Position numbers and translations under genes: made by a program. From Helicoverpa zea (taxonomy: Eukaryota > Arthropoda > Insecta > Lepidoptera > Noctuidae), in contig NC_061459.1 of NCBI RefSeq assembly GCF_022581195.2, positions 10,912,001 through 10,976,000 on the forward strand: a stretch of DNA of 64,000 nucleotides, given 5' to 3'. Below, piece after piece: positions 47,064 through 57,710 of the stretch. Every line of letters starts with the position of its first letter. Positions within the stretch are counted from its first letter, which is position 1. The notes under the pieces were generated by a model. It was not told the origin of the DNA. It ran no database searches and saw only the letters and a list, made by a program, of their open reading frames with translations.

Positions 47064-47480
47064 TATAGTCTGTTTTTTAATCTCGTAGACTAAATTGACA
47101 CTTGCAAAATGTCAAACTTTCTAATAATTTTGCTAGCTCTGTGGTGCAGTGTTGTACTTACGATACCGGTTCGTTGAATCGTAACTTTTTACAATAAGTC
47201 ATCCTGAAATAATGGGCTTATCCTTGATGATTACGCATGGCTTTGCGTGGTCAGATATCCCTGGCAGTTTGTAGCACGTCGTACAGCCATGTGTACGTAC
47301 GTGAATTTTAAATATAAAACTTTGAATGAATATTAAATTCGTCTATTATAGATAAAAAGTTACGATTCAACGAACCGGTATCGTAAGTACAACACTGCAC
47401 CACAGAGCTAGCAAAATTATTAGAAAGTTTGACATTTTGCAAGTGTCAATTTAGTCTACGAGATTAAAAAACAGACTATA
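47064..47480. mobile_element. 417-bp MITE with 127-bp perfect inverted repeats
   Basis: Arms 47064-47190 and 47354-47480 are identical reverse complements over 127 bases, starting TATAGTCTGTTTTTTAATCT and separated by 163 bases. The outermost TATAGT...ACTATA ends match those of the 231-bp MITE although the rest is unrelated, and the terminal TA fits a TA target site. No protein is encoded. Confidence 0.93.
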
Positions 47481-50400
47481 AGTGATTGTTTTTGGCTTAA
47501 GCCTAGTCGAGTTGAAGGTCTTGTGATTATGGTCGCTGTCACAGCTGTCTGGTCCTGGCAATCTGCAGGCCGTGACACTAGAGATTAGCCGGTACAACGC
47601 GTGTGCTGTCAATCACGACGCCTAGCCCTTAGCTGAGACGATCGCACATGCTTGAACTGCGCAGGGATTTGGGATACGACAAAATGGCCGCCCTTTTGTC
47701 GGGACTGTATTGTTATGAGCTAAATTTGGATCCAGCGACGTAATTGTTGTGTTAACATATTATTAATGATGCTTTTACAAAAGCTTTTGTAACAGATTAT
47801 TTTCATCTAAAGTTGACATTTAAAACCACTATCTTTAACTTCGTGTAAAATAAATTGAAGCGTCAGTGTTGCAATGCGACAAAAAGTATCATGGCTAAAA
47901 AGCTTAAAACAATCAATTACAAAAATAAACAATGCATCATTGTCGTTACGAAAGTAACTCCTAAAAAGATGCACTCAATTAAGGTCGGTTGTGAAGGGCC
48001 TTGCATAAAAATTACATAAGAAAAAAAAACTTCGAGAACGACATTAATCGTATGACAAACCCATCCATATTAGTACATGAATTATGTAAAGTTCGAAAGC
48101 CTATAATCCGTATAAAGGAGTGACATGAACTGGACAAAAAATATATGATGACCAATCGTGGTGACAGATACAAATGCGAGTACTTACAGACGCATTCATG
48201 AATGCAAGAGCTTAAACTTGGGATCAATAAGTGGAGAACCGAGAGTTTTTACAATACTGAGCAACTCTTCGAAATTTTAAAGAATTGCGTTTGAGTTTTT
48301 TTAGGTATACAAATGTACGGTTGATTGAATGTTAATAGCAAACTTGCTAGGGCTTGCTATGTACTGCAGCATCATTCAAAATATGGAAAGAATGAAACTA
48401 ACGTCTAATAGACATAGTTTTTTTCGTCGAATAAGTACTGAAGATAGATTTATACGATCATATTCAATACTGATACACAAACCAGTTACAACATTAAAAT
48501 TGAATGTAAAAGAAACGAGAGCGATCACTTACAATTCTTGCGTGCAGACCTTTGATATAACCCGGTCGATTTACGAAGTCGTATCATCCCAAACGTGTTA
48601 AAGAAACAAATGTGCTCCTCACGCCGTCAGGATAAGACCTCTAAATCCGAACTATTGTTGCGGCATTGATTAAGAGTAATGGGCCAAATCGAGCATTCAG
48701 CAGAGCTGGTTTAGAATGGAGTCTGTTTATACTTGTGTCAATCTCATGATGGTTAAAGCTAACATAGATGTGAAACTGCAATATTTGGTGCTTTGTTTCA
48801 ATCGATTGATGAAGAAATAAGGTTTAAATATTGCAATACATACCAGTTAACAAAACATAAAGTGTGGTGAATTTCTTTCATATAATTTCTTTACACTCAG
48901 TACGTAACAACATTTCCTTTTTCATTTGGTCATAACGTTTCTCTCTTTGAATTACTATTTCCATTATTTTATATTCTTACGTTCTCTTTTTACAGTATGT
49001 ACCTATAGTGCATTGTACACTATAAAAAGAGAGCGTAAAAATAAGATTTTCAACAAGGCACGTATGTATTTAAAAAATCCCCGTACAAGCCGATGCTGCG
49101 GGGCGTTTATCAAAACCGTCCGGTTGTATCGCCGCGTGTCCGAAACGTCCCCTCACTAATGCTACTCGTGTTTCTGTATCCCGAATTCGCCCAGAATTTA
49201 CTAGATTTTTTTTGTACAAACAGTCGGTCGGCGATAACGCCGGACAGCCGGTCGTCCGAATTAAAATCTCGCTCTGAGCGCTTGTACGAAAAATGTGTCA
49301 CTATTTTAAGCTAAATTAAGTCCGTTGTTACTACGGTTATTTTTATTATTTCTGATTTAGTTGTGGTTTACAGTTTTTGGTTTTCCTAAGGAACTAGAAA
49401 AACTGACTGATAAAATGACCTTATTTTCAACATAAGAGTTATTTCGTAACTAAAGATCTATTTCATATGGAAAATCTGCTTCAAAATTGTCGAACATCCC
49501 CAAAAATTCCGGTCGTCTGTGATCCATTCCGGTCCATCTCCCGTGCGCGATAATTCATACAAAATTATGGACTGACAATTGCCGTCGACGAACAATAGGA
49601 TGCGGGCTCCCAAATCGTGTGCCCTAGTAAAAGGCATATGTACGGCATCTGTACATATAAACACATAAACGGCTACATATCACTTCATAGCAATTAATCG
49701 TTTCGGACCACAGTCTCTCAACACGAAGCTATTAACTATAACTAACAAGTTAATTTTCTAACTTCAATTTCTGAAACTAGTTAAAATTACTCCATCATGT
49801 TACGATCCTTGGCTGTTCTTTACGACATTATCACGTGAAACCGACAGCTTATTTAGTCGACGTGATTTTCTATTACCGGGAGACTTATATATCGATCCTG
49901 AGCAATCGGTGACACGGTCCTGACACAATTTGTCATAGAAGCAGACTTTGTCAAGCCAAACTGACACCCAGTAAGCCGTAATGACTTTCAAAACAAATTT
50001 TGCGCGGAATATTCGAGACATTAGCTCATTACTGGGGTCTAATTATGTTATTTTGGCGACACACAGTGTCTGCGGTTTGGCGACAGTTGCTTAGTTTATT
50101 AACCTTAAGGGTGTGTAATATATAACCACCAGAATGTCTGTACTTACACGACTAACTTGGAATTTATCACTAAAATTAAAGAACTCCAATAGCACAGCAA
50201 TCTCATCAATCAACATATACAAATCAACGAAAACATCCTAGAAGACGGATTCTATTTTCAAATCACAGATTTCTTCCAAATAGAACATCTTAATCCTTTT
50301 CCTCCAACATCTCAATTTTGACTCGAGAAATAACGAAAACCAGCGAACACGCGCGTCGCTTATCACGGCAGTGTGTCTCAAACACGACTTAAAATAATAA

Positions 50401-50634
50401 AGTAACAACTTGGCGTGCGTGCGAGGTTAAGCCCAAACTTGTTCTACTCCGCTTTGCGTTCTAACTGTATGTGTGTAGTGTGTTTATAACTGAATTGCAA
50501 GTTGTTTGCGCTTTGATATTCCGAATAATGGGATCTTGTTTAAGGTTGGAGGTTCGCAAATGCCTTTATATGCCAATGCTGTGTATACCTACCGAATATG
50601 TTTAGCTACTCTATTGTTCATGGCTCTATAATAG
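47481..50634. other. Non-coding stretch
   Basis: No gene supported. A stem of about 17 bases (TTACGTTCTCTTTTTACA against TATAAAAAGAGAGCGTAA) lies around 48977-49038. A GC-richer patch at 49080-49290 contains open frames on both strands but no recognisable product. Confidence 0.4.
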
Positions 50635-50820
50635 ACTAGCCGTCTTCCCGCCGTTTTACCCGCGTCCCGTGGGAACTACTGCCCGTAGCGATAAAATATA
50701 ACTTATGTTACTCGGGGACATTGGACAGTGAAATCTTGGAACAGTGAAATCTTTTTTTAAATCGGTGTAGCAGTTTTTGAGTTTATCCATTACAACCCAA
50801 CAAAAGTATAAATTTTAGAT
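50635..50820 (+). mobile_element. LINE-like 3' end fragment, second copy
   Basis: ACTAGCCGTCTTCCCGCCGT, CCCGCGTCCCGTGG, ACTACTGCCCGTA and TTACTCG(G/T)GGA blocks match the element at 30166-30400 in order and orientation. This copy contains a small internal duplication (ACAGTGAAATCTT repeated) and lacks the TATAATATTAGTATAGAT tail. Confidence 0.65.
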
Positions 50821-50995
50821 CACCCAAATAATACTTTATACCTATGTTATATCTTACGTCAAGTTTAGTTCAGCCCTTTTATCGATATACCGTTATTTCG
50901 CATTTGTATTAGTAAAGCTAGCGCGAAAAACTCGCAAAGTTTTATTCCATCAACTCAGACTTTCCACATTCAAAGCCTTTTACATTATGCGTGAA

Positions 50996-51105
50996 AATCG
51001 TAGCACCAAAGTCTACGAAGTTACGTTCGCTACGAATATCGTAGCAAAAACTTCTACGATTCGCAGATACCGCGCGTAGGTAGACGTGACTACGAAGAAT
51101 TCTAA
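50996..51105. repeat. Cluster of CTACGA/TCGTAG motifs
   Basis: CGTAGCA, TCTACGA, GCTACGA, TCGTAGC, TCTACGA, CGTAGG and CTACGA occur in quick succession in both orientations within about 110 bases, giving multiple overlapping short stems. It is possibly a degenerate repeat element end. Confidence 0.5.
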
Positions 51106-53715
51106 CAGACTGAGAGATTGATCTTTACCTACAAGAAAGGTTCGCAAAAAAGAGTGATTTTGTAAATATTTTTTTTTTAGATTTTTATAATTTTAAAAAG
51201 ATTTTGGATAAAGAATATTTTAATAAAATTAATGATTCCGTAACTCACCCTGGTTCATTATTCTGCAGTTATCCACAACCAAACAAAGAAACAGTATCCC
51301 TTCTATACTTCCGAACACTTATTTACGAGCTTCAGTCGTTTCGCAACCTGTAGGGGTTTCAGTCATTATTTCAGACGGGATTAAGTGGTTTCCAAGGGGT
51401 GGCAACAACTGTCACCGTCCATCAAGAATTCGGGCATCGGCCGGAATTTCTAAAGGCCTGTTAAGATTTTTGGCTTTTGTTTATTTAAAGGAAACCCGTT
51501 GCGAAAGCAGGGGATGCTTGAGTTTCGGATTTCGACTCGTATAATTGAAACGCGATTGTTTTGTTGACCAATTTGTGTTGTAACTTTTTTTGGGGGTGTT
51601 GTTTTACAACAGAATTGTAGAATGCGTCTAACAATGCTAATATAAAACATTTAAAATAATTTTAGGCACTACGAGATACAAAATTAACAATAAAATATGC
51701 ATTATGGTTTCGTACCTAAACATAAAGTTTCGAAGGAAAAAGAAAACACGATTAATTCTTGTGTTCACCATTATCTTATACATAAACTTTATTTAAACAA
51801 CCTGCTTTTACCTTATTTAAAACTACGAGAATCACGTGCTAGTCTCGTGCCATATACCAACAAAAACAGCTAAGTACCTCTACAAAAATCATGATCAACA
51901 TCATTTAAATTATACTAATTACTAGAGATTACACTAAAAAGCTATTAGCTATATTAAATGTTAGTTGTACGTATATAAACACAGTCGTTAAAATTAACGA
52001 TTACTGACACGATTAACTTGATCACTTTTACAGACATAACGATTTAACTAAATCTCACGCACATTTAAAAACGATTTATTAATTGATGTTGGTGGATTAG
52101 AATTATTTTTAGAGCACCAGTCAAATATTTTTCACATGTGATTTTCATCAAAGTGTCCAGAGCCGTTGGAATCAGAAATTCATATAATTTAATTTAAATG
52201 TAACAAAACTATTGTATCCAGATTTTTATACGATATGGTTTACTGGTATATATAGTTTTATCAATACAGTAGATAGGCGCTAGAGTATGTAAAACTTGCA
52301 AAAACCACATTAATTTCACATCACAATATTCAACGCCACCAAACTTGACACACACACCAAAATTGATTGTGTATAATCAATTTTGGTGTCTCACAATTAA
52401 AATTTTCTAAAATTAATTTAAAATTCTATTTAGACATAAAATGATACGCACAGCTGTTTATTTGAAAGTCTTTTCAACTTCAGCGAAATTATTTTAAGGT
52501 GATGAAGGTGTCAAATTATAATTCTGTCTTATTATTCTTGAAATTGTTTCGCTTTTGTCATTTGTTTAGCGTAGTTAGACAAAATTTTCACATTCGTTAT
52601 GTCTGAGAGACATTTGAGTTAACTTACGATGTTTATTGAGTTCTTTAAATTAAATTGAATTTTTTTAATTAATTGATAGGCATATTGGCCTTGTCCTTGC
52701 TGCGCCTTTATTTTTAAGAATAGGTAAGTGAACTATTCTGATTATCTGGTCTTCTTTGGGGTATCTCTAAGACATAATAATGAGTTAGGTAAGAACCACT
52801 ACCAATAAAAATTAGTAGTGATCTCGGAAATTTTGCTAATCTTTTGGAAATTTGTTTTTTTTTTTTTTTTTTGAAATCAATCAATCACTGCATCCCATTT
52901 TACCTCTTTCGTCTAATTCCGAAAAAAACTATAATTACTAACTAATTTCCCCACATTAAAGGCTGGCGTTTAAATTAATATTTTTGAGGCCACGAACGGG
53001 AAGTGTAACAAAAATAAAATATTTATTACTGCAGTATGAAGTGAGCCATTAACTTGGCCTCATTCGTACCCGCGTAATGATCAAAGTGAATTGTAGATAA
53101 AGTGTAATTGCTTCCATGTGCTAGATGTACTTACATTGTTTTTGTGCTATTTTCGGTGCTCCCTAATGTGAAACGTTATTAAATTAAGTTTATTTTCAAC
53201 TGGTTTATAGTTCAGTGTCGACTATAAATCTGAAGCTGGATTTTCTTACTTACACTTATATTTACCACTGCTTATATTTAATACTACTTATAGTAATCAC
53301 TACTTACACCTACTACCACTTACATTTAGGTACTATAAGGCATTACTGCTACTATTACTTACCTGAATATGAAGAAGTATTTTGTCATGTCCTTGAAAAT
53401 GTTATCTAGAATTCAACTCTATAATCTAAGCCTTAAAGTTATAATTAGTGCCAACTCAAGCAGCAAGGGAATAGCCTTGCATACAGATATCTATTATTAT
53501 GTATACTAAGCTCGATATTATTTGAAGGTCGTCTTCAAAACTGTCGCCTTCATATTTTACAGATTACGTAGGTATAAATTAAGTAGGATAAAGGGTTTTT
53601 CGTAGGTGTTGTAGCATTGCACATAGGTATTTTAAATCCCAGTTATACGTTATCCTTTTTTCATAAGCTTAAGAGAAGGCCTAAAAATTTTTTTTTTCCA
53701 ATATTTTAGACAATA
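51106..53715. other. AT-rich non-coding stretch
   Basis: No gene supported. A perfect hairpin with 15-base arms (ACACCAAAATTGATT, 6-base loop) is at 52354-52389, and a T-run near 52857. Confidence 0.45.
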
Positions 53716-53977
53716 GCATGCAGATCATCATCAGCCTATCGCAGTCCACTGCTGGACATAGGCCTCTCCAAGTGCACGCCACTGAGATCGATTTTCGGCT
53801 TCTCGCATCCAGCTCCTGTCAGTCGTCTTGTGCAAGTCATCACTCCACCGTGCCTGAGGACGTCCTATACTACGTTTGCCGAGGCGTGGTCTCCACTCTA
53901 GAACTCGTTTACCCCAACGGTTATCAGTTCTTCGGCTAATATGGACAGCCCACTGCCACTTCAGCTTGCATGCAGAT
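53716..53977 (-). mobile_element. 5'-truncated RTE-type LINE end with target duplication
   Basis: The insert (53726-53967) is flanked by the 10-base duplication GCATGCAGAT at 53716-53725 and 53968-53977. The minus strand encodes the last roughly 70 residues of a LINE open frame, with the RRTDNRWGKRVLEWRPRLGK, GRPQARWSDDL and WMREAENRSQWRALGEAYVQ-QW motifs. These are typical of the extreme C-terminus of insect RTE-type reverse transcriptase polyproteins. A short ATGATGAT tail follows the stop. The catalytic reverse transcriptase and endonuclease are missing, so this copy cannot move by itself. Confidence 0.85.
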
Positions 53978-54539
53978 ACAATTACCAAATTCTTTATAAA
54001 CGCGTTAATAAAAAAAAAAACTCTTTCCAATGAAAAGGGAACCTGACACAGCGTTCTCGATTATAGAAGATTAATTATTGTTATACTAAAACCACGCACA
54101 TAATTTTATTAATATCGGATTCCACGGAAATAATGCGTAATACGACCTATGAAAATATTTATAGGGCTGCCTACTATGCCTTGTTATTAAACGAGATATG
54201 AATATTCCGATATTTAAATAGGTATTTGGTTGGCAACCGCTGAACATAATGAATCGTGTGTGTTCGGTATTAATAAAAGTACCTACTGACAATTTTTTTT
54301 CGCATCGTTGATATTTACTATTGAACTGAAGCACTGACATTTACGTGTGTTTACTTCAGATTTCTAGCAGATTTTCCCAATACTTTTGTATTTTTTTCTT
54401 TAGTTACTTCTGTATCCTTATGAGAAAATGTATTTTCGTTTTTTATATAGGTCATACTGACAAGATATTTAGAAATTCAGCCATCGATACCTAAATGTAA
54501 CTGATGGAGTTTACCGAAAGTGTCAACGCTGGCCATTTC

Positions 54540-54710
54540 TCCCGGCTGCATACAACCCGGGCTAGCTAACGATTATGAATGACGTCCATCGTCCATTACG
54601 GTGCAGGTACTGCGATAGATCTCTTTTATAGCACAGTGGAGTGATGGGTGATATTCTTTACACATTGGCCCACGTTGGGCGCCAAATGTGTCGTAGAATT
54701 TATTTTTGTT
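54540..54710 (-). mobile_element. Possible LTR retrotransposon LTR/primer-binding-site remnant
   Basis: Read on the minus strand, sequence ending TACGACACA is followed two bases later by TGGCGCCCAACGTGGG (54684-54669). TGGCGCCC-type primer-binding sites directly after a CA-ending LTR are typical of reverse-transcribing LTR elements. No gag or pol remains here, and the LTR's other end is not found; a LINE-like fragment begins at about 54743. The call rests on this short junction alone. Confidence 0.35.
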
Positions 54711-54742
54711 TATAATAGCCTAATTAATTTGTGAATCTCCGT

Positions 54743-54925
54743 TAATATAATAAAGAGGAAACATTTATATATGTTTCTTTGTATCCTAAAGGCTCCGAAA
54801 CTACTAAACCATTTTGAAAAATATTTCATTGTTGGGAAGCTACATTATATCCCAGTATCATGGGCTATATCTTATCCCGGTTTGGGTTATACTTCAAGCG
54901 GGACGCTTGTGAAACCGCAGAAAAA
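54743..54925. mobile_element. LINE-like end fragment, diverged
   Basis: Blocks AATATAATAAAGAGGAAAC, CCATTTTGAAAAATATTTCATT, CTATATCTTATCCCGGTT and GCGGGACGCTTGTGAAACCGC follow the order seen in the 25.0-kb fragment (GATTTGAAAAATTCTTTCA, CTACTTTTTATCCGGGTT, TTCCACGGGATGCG). It is an old relative of that element in the same orientation. Confidence 0.5.
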
Positions 54926-56705
54926 CTGCGAAATACTGCGCAAATATAGCAAATACTGTATAAATATGTTTGAATTTATGCTATTTAGAACATAATCTAT
55001 ACTACAACTATTAAACCTAATAAAATCATGTCTAACTCAACAAAAACATGATTAAATAAACATCTCCCCACTAAAACTCGTAGAGAAAACCTTAGGATTT
55101 TGCCACTTAACTTGGCCGCTGTATGTAGTGTTCTGTATCAAGTTACAAGTAAGCGAGTACACTTGAGGCCACGGATAGCCCGTTTAAGTGCACGAACTAA
55201 AGTGACACGTGACCGAACGAATAAACTTTGTGGATGGTATTTCATTTGGTATACTGTAATGGTTTTGTTGTAACTTTTTTAATAAAAAAATATTTATTTA
55301 GAAATGGGACTAATAAATTTTATGATAGTAACGATTTGCGCTATATCCTAAGTATTGAGAAGGTTACTAGACGTGCATGATCAATAAGGAAAGTTTCTCA
55401 AATAAATATTAAGTATTGTATGGCTTTCAGGAATATAATTGAAGAAAAAAATACGAATAAAAATCTCATCTTTGGTACTTTTCTCAGAACATATACCTAT
55501 ATGTAGGTATACCTACATATGTACAGGCATATACGTAAGCTTCAAAAGAACATACTGAAAAAGGCATATTAATCTGGTTATTCATACAACAATGCTTTCA
55601 CAATAACAAATTCTGTGAATATTTTTAGTACAAATATCAGAGAAACGGGTAATTAGGCTAAATAGCAGCTATTTCGTGGAATTTGTGATCCAATAGTGTA
55701 GGTATTTACCGCGGTCGATGTTCTGTGTATCGTGCGTGGTACAAGTCATAAGAGTAGAGCTAGAGTATATATTAGATAGATATATAATCAATATTATGTA
55801 GACAGGTTACTTTTGGAAAAATCGATATAACTTTTGTTGCTAATAATGTTTTTTTGTCAAAATTATAGTAAAATCATTACATAGTCTAGTGAATATAAAA
55901 TCATTTTAACGTAAAGATAAAGACTACGTAGTTTCCGTGAACAAAAACACAATCTTATGAAATATGAATAGGTATAAACCATTAGGTACCTAAATAATTT
56001 CTAGGCTTAGTCAAAATTTTACTTGCAAAATAATCCTAAATGCTAAACACTAAAATTTTATTTACAACCCTTAAAACGCCGACAATCCACGAAATCGAAC
56101 AACCATTAGTTTTCAAATATCGAAAACCGCGTCTCAAGGCCGTCACTATTAACATGTCACCACGGTTCCCAATAACACTTAAACGCGGAGTTTTATAGCG
56201 CTCACGTGAAGCTAAGCTGAGCTCAGCTTATTACTTAAGCCATATCGTAAAAGCTTACCGCAGTAAAGTACACAACTTACCCTCCCGTGTACTGTAAATT
56301 TACGATGCATGTGCCGTGAGAATTTTGTTACGCCTTAACCAAGTGTGGATTTGGTGCAACGATTTTTAGCGTTGCAGCTTAAGGGTTAGGGCTGTCAACT
56401 GTTTTTTGGCATTGTTTAATGGGCGGAATGAATTTGAATGTAAGGGTTTGTGAATTGAAGTTTTTTGGTGTGCTGGTAGCGGAATAACTGAGTTGTGAGA
56501 TAGAAAGAGTTCTATGGAAAAACTATTTGGGAGTAAAGATTATGGAATGTTGAGCGATACATGATAATTCTTTTTTCATAAAAAACTTAAGAAGTATAAC
56601 AGGATTTATTATTTATTTTCTGGATTATATATAAGTACATAGATCGTTTCAGAAAAGCACATCTGTGAATTTTACAAATAAGTAGGTAGTATTTAAACAA
56701 GGCAT
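54926..56705. other. AT-rich non-coding stretch
   Basis: No gene supported. A palindromic GTAGGTATACCTAC-like cluster occurs near 55490-55545. Confidence 0.45.
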
Positions 56706-56778
56706 TATAGTTCGGCCATTCAGAGAATGCGTTCCTGACACGTCGCGATTGAACTGACGACGTAACTTTGCAATGGCG

Positions 56779-57576
56779 CACGGTGGATCGAAAATCGGCT
56801 GTAGAAGACATAGGATCTCGATGTCTTAAATGTTTTTTTTTTTTGCTGGAAATTACTTCTGCCGATCATTACTGTTCTATAAAATGTCATATGAAGTAAT
56901 TGTGTGCACAAATGGAGGAGTTATAATTTTTATAAGAAAAAAATGTATGGAGCTGACATGAAAAATGAAGATATCTCTGGAATCGCAAGGTTGGCCGTTA
57001 TATCCTTGCACTCTGTTATAGTACTATTTATTTATGAATTTTTGACATACTTCATATCGCGGCATCACTTGCGATTTTTTTTTAAAAAATCATCAAAATT
57101 AAAAAATAAAAAATGTTTGGGATATGTTCATTTTAATGCTTAAATATGGCTATACCAAGTGTAGTTAGTTAGTTACAGCCTATTTATCGTCCCACTGCTG
57201 GGCACAGGCCTCCTCTCACACGGAGAAGGATTGAGCATTAATCACCACGCTTGCTCAATGCGGGTTGGTGATTTCAGACTATATAGTCCAGGTTTCCTCA
57301 AGATGTTTTCCTTCACCTTTTTATCAGCCATTGGTGTCTAAGATATACTTAGAAAGTACATACAAACTTAGAAAAGTTGCATTGGTACTTGCCTGACCTG
57401 GATTCCTGGATTGACCTGGATACCAAGTGTAACTTACAATATTTTTTATGCTTATTTGAAATGACATGGTAATTATGACTTACATAATAATGTAATCTTG
57501 ACTAATACCTCAAGTCCACATTAACTAATGATTAATAAAACTTAATACCTATATACCTGTTAAAAGGATACGTGCC
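56779..57576. repeat. Transib left terminal inverted repeat, interrupted by a SINE
   Basis: The arm pairs with 60025-60597 at high identity: only one mismatch in the outer 42 bases, more substitutions and indels inward. A SINE-like insertion at 57164-57419 interrupts it. A 79-codon open frame within the arm (56904-57143) is mirrored by a 105-codon frame in the other arm; because it is just the repeat read twice I do not call a gene. Confidence 0.85.
57152..57431 (-). mobile_element. SINE-like insertion in Transib left arm
   Basis: The insertion (57164-57419) is flanked by the 12-base duplication ATACCAAGTGTA (57152-57163 and 57420-57431); the uninterrupted sequence can be read in the opposite Transib arm near 60220-60231. 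Its right 70 bases (TTGGTGTCTAAGATATACTT ... TTGCCTGACCTGG) match the SINE at 23912-24282, but the tRNA head is cut off. The rest is a different body with CTATTTATCGTCCCACTGCT and AATGCGGGTTGGTGATTTCA. It is a chimeric or 5'-truncated SINE. Confidence 0.85.
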
Positions 57577-57710
57577 ATAATAATTAGATAAACGTGATCA
57601 TTACTCAATTACAATAAATGGTAAACTATTGTATGATTAAAAATAAAAGTAAATTATATAAAAAAATGAACTTAACCTACCCTAACATAAACAATAAAAG
57701 TTAACTTATT

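Noticed and set aside
53718..53939. Plus-strand 73-codon frame
   Set aside because: It lies opposite the RTE LINE C-terminal fragment, whose minus-strand translation is clearly recognisable.
56904..57143. Open frame in the Transib left arm, mirrored at 60156-60473
   Set aside because: The two frames are the same inverted repeat read twice, begin in low-complexity sequence and have no recognisable domain. One arm is interrupted by a SINE without loss of the element's outer ends.
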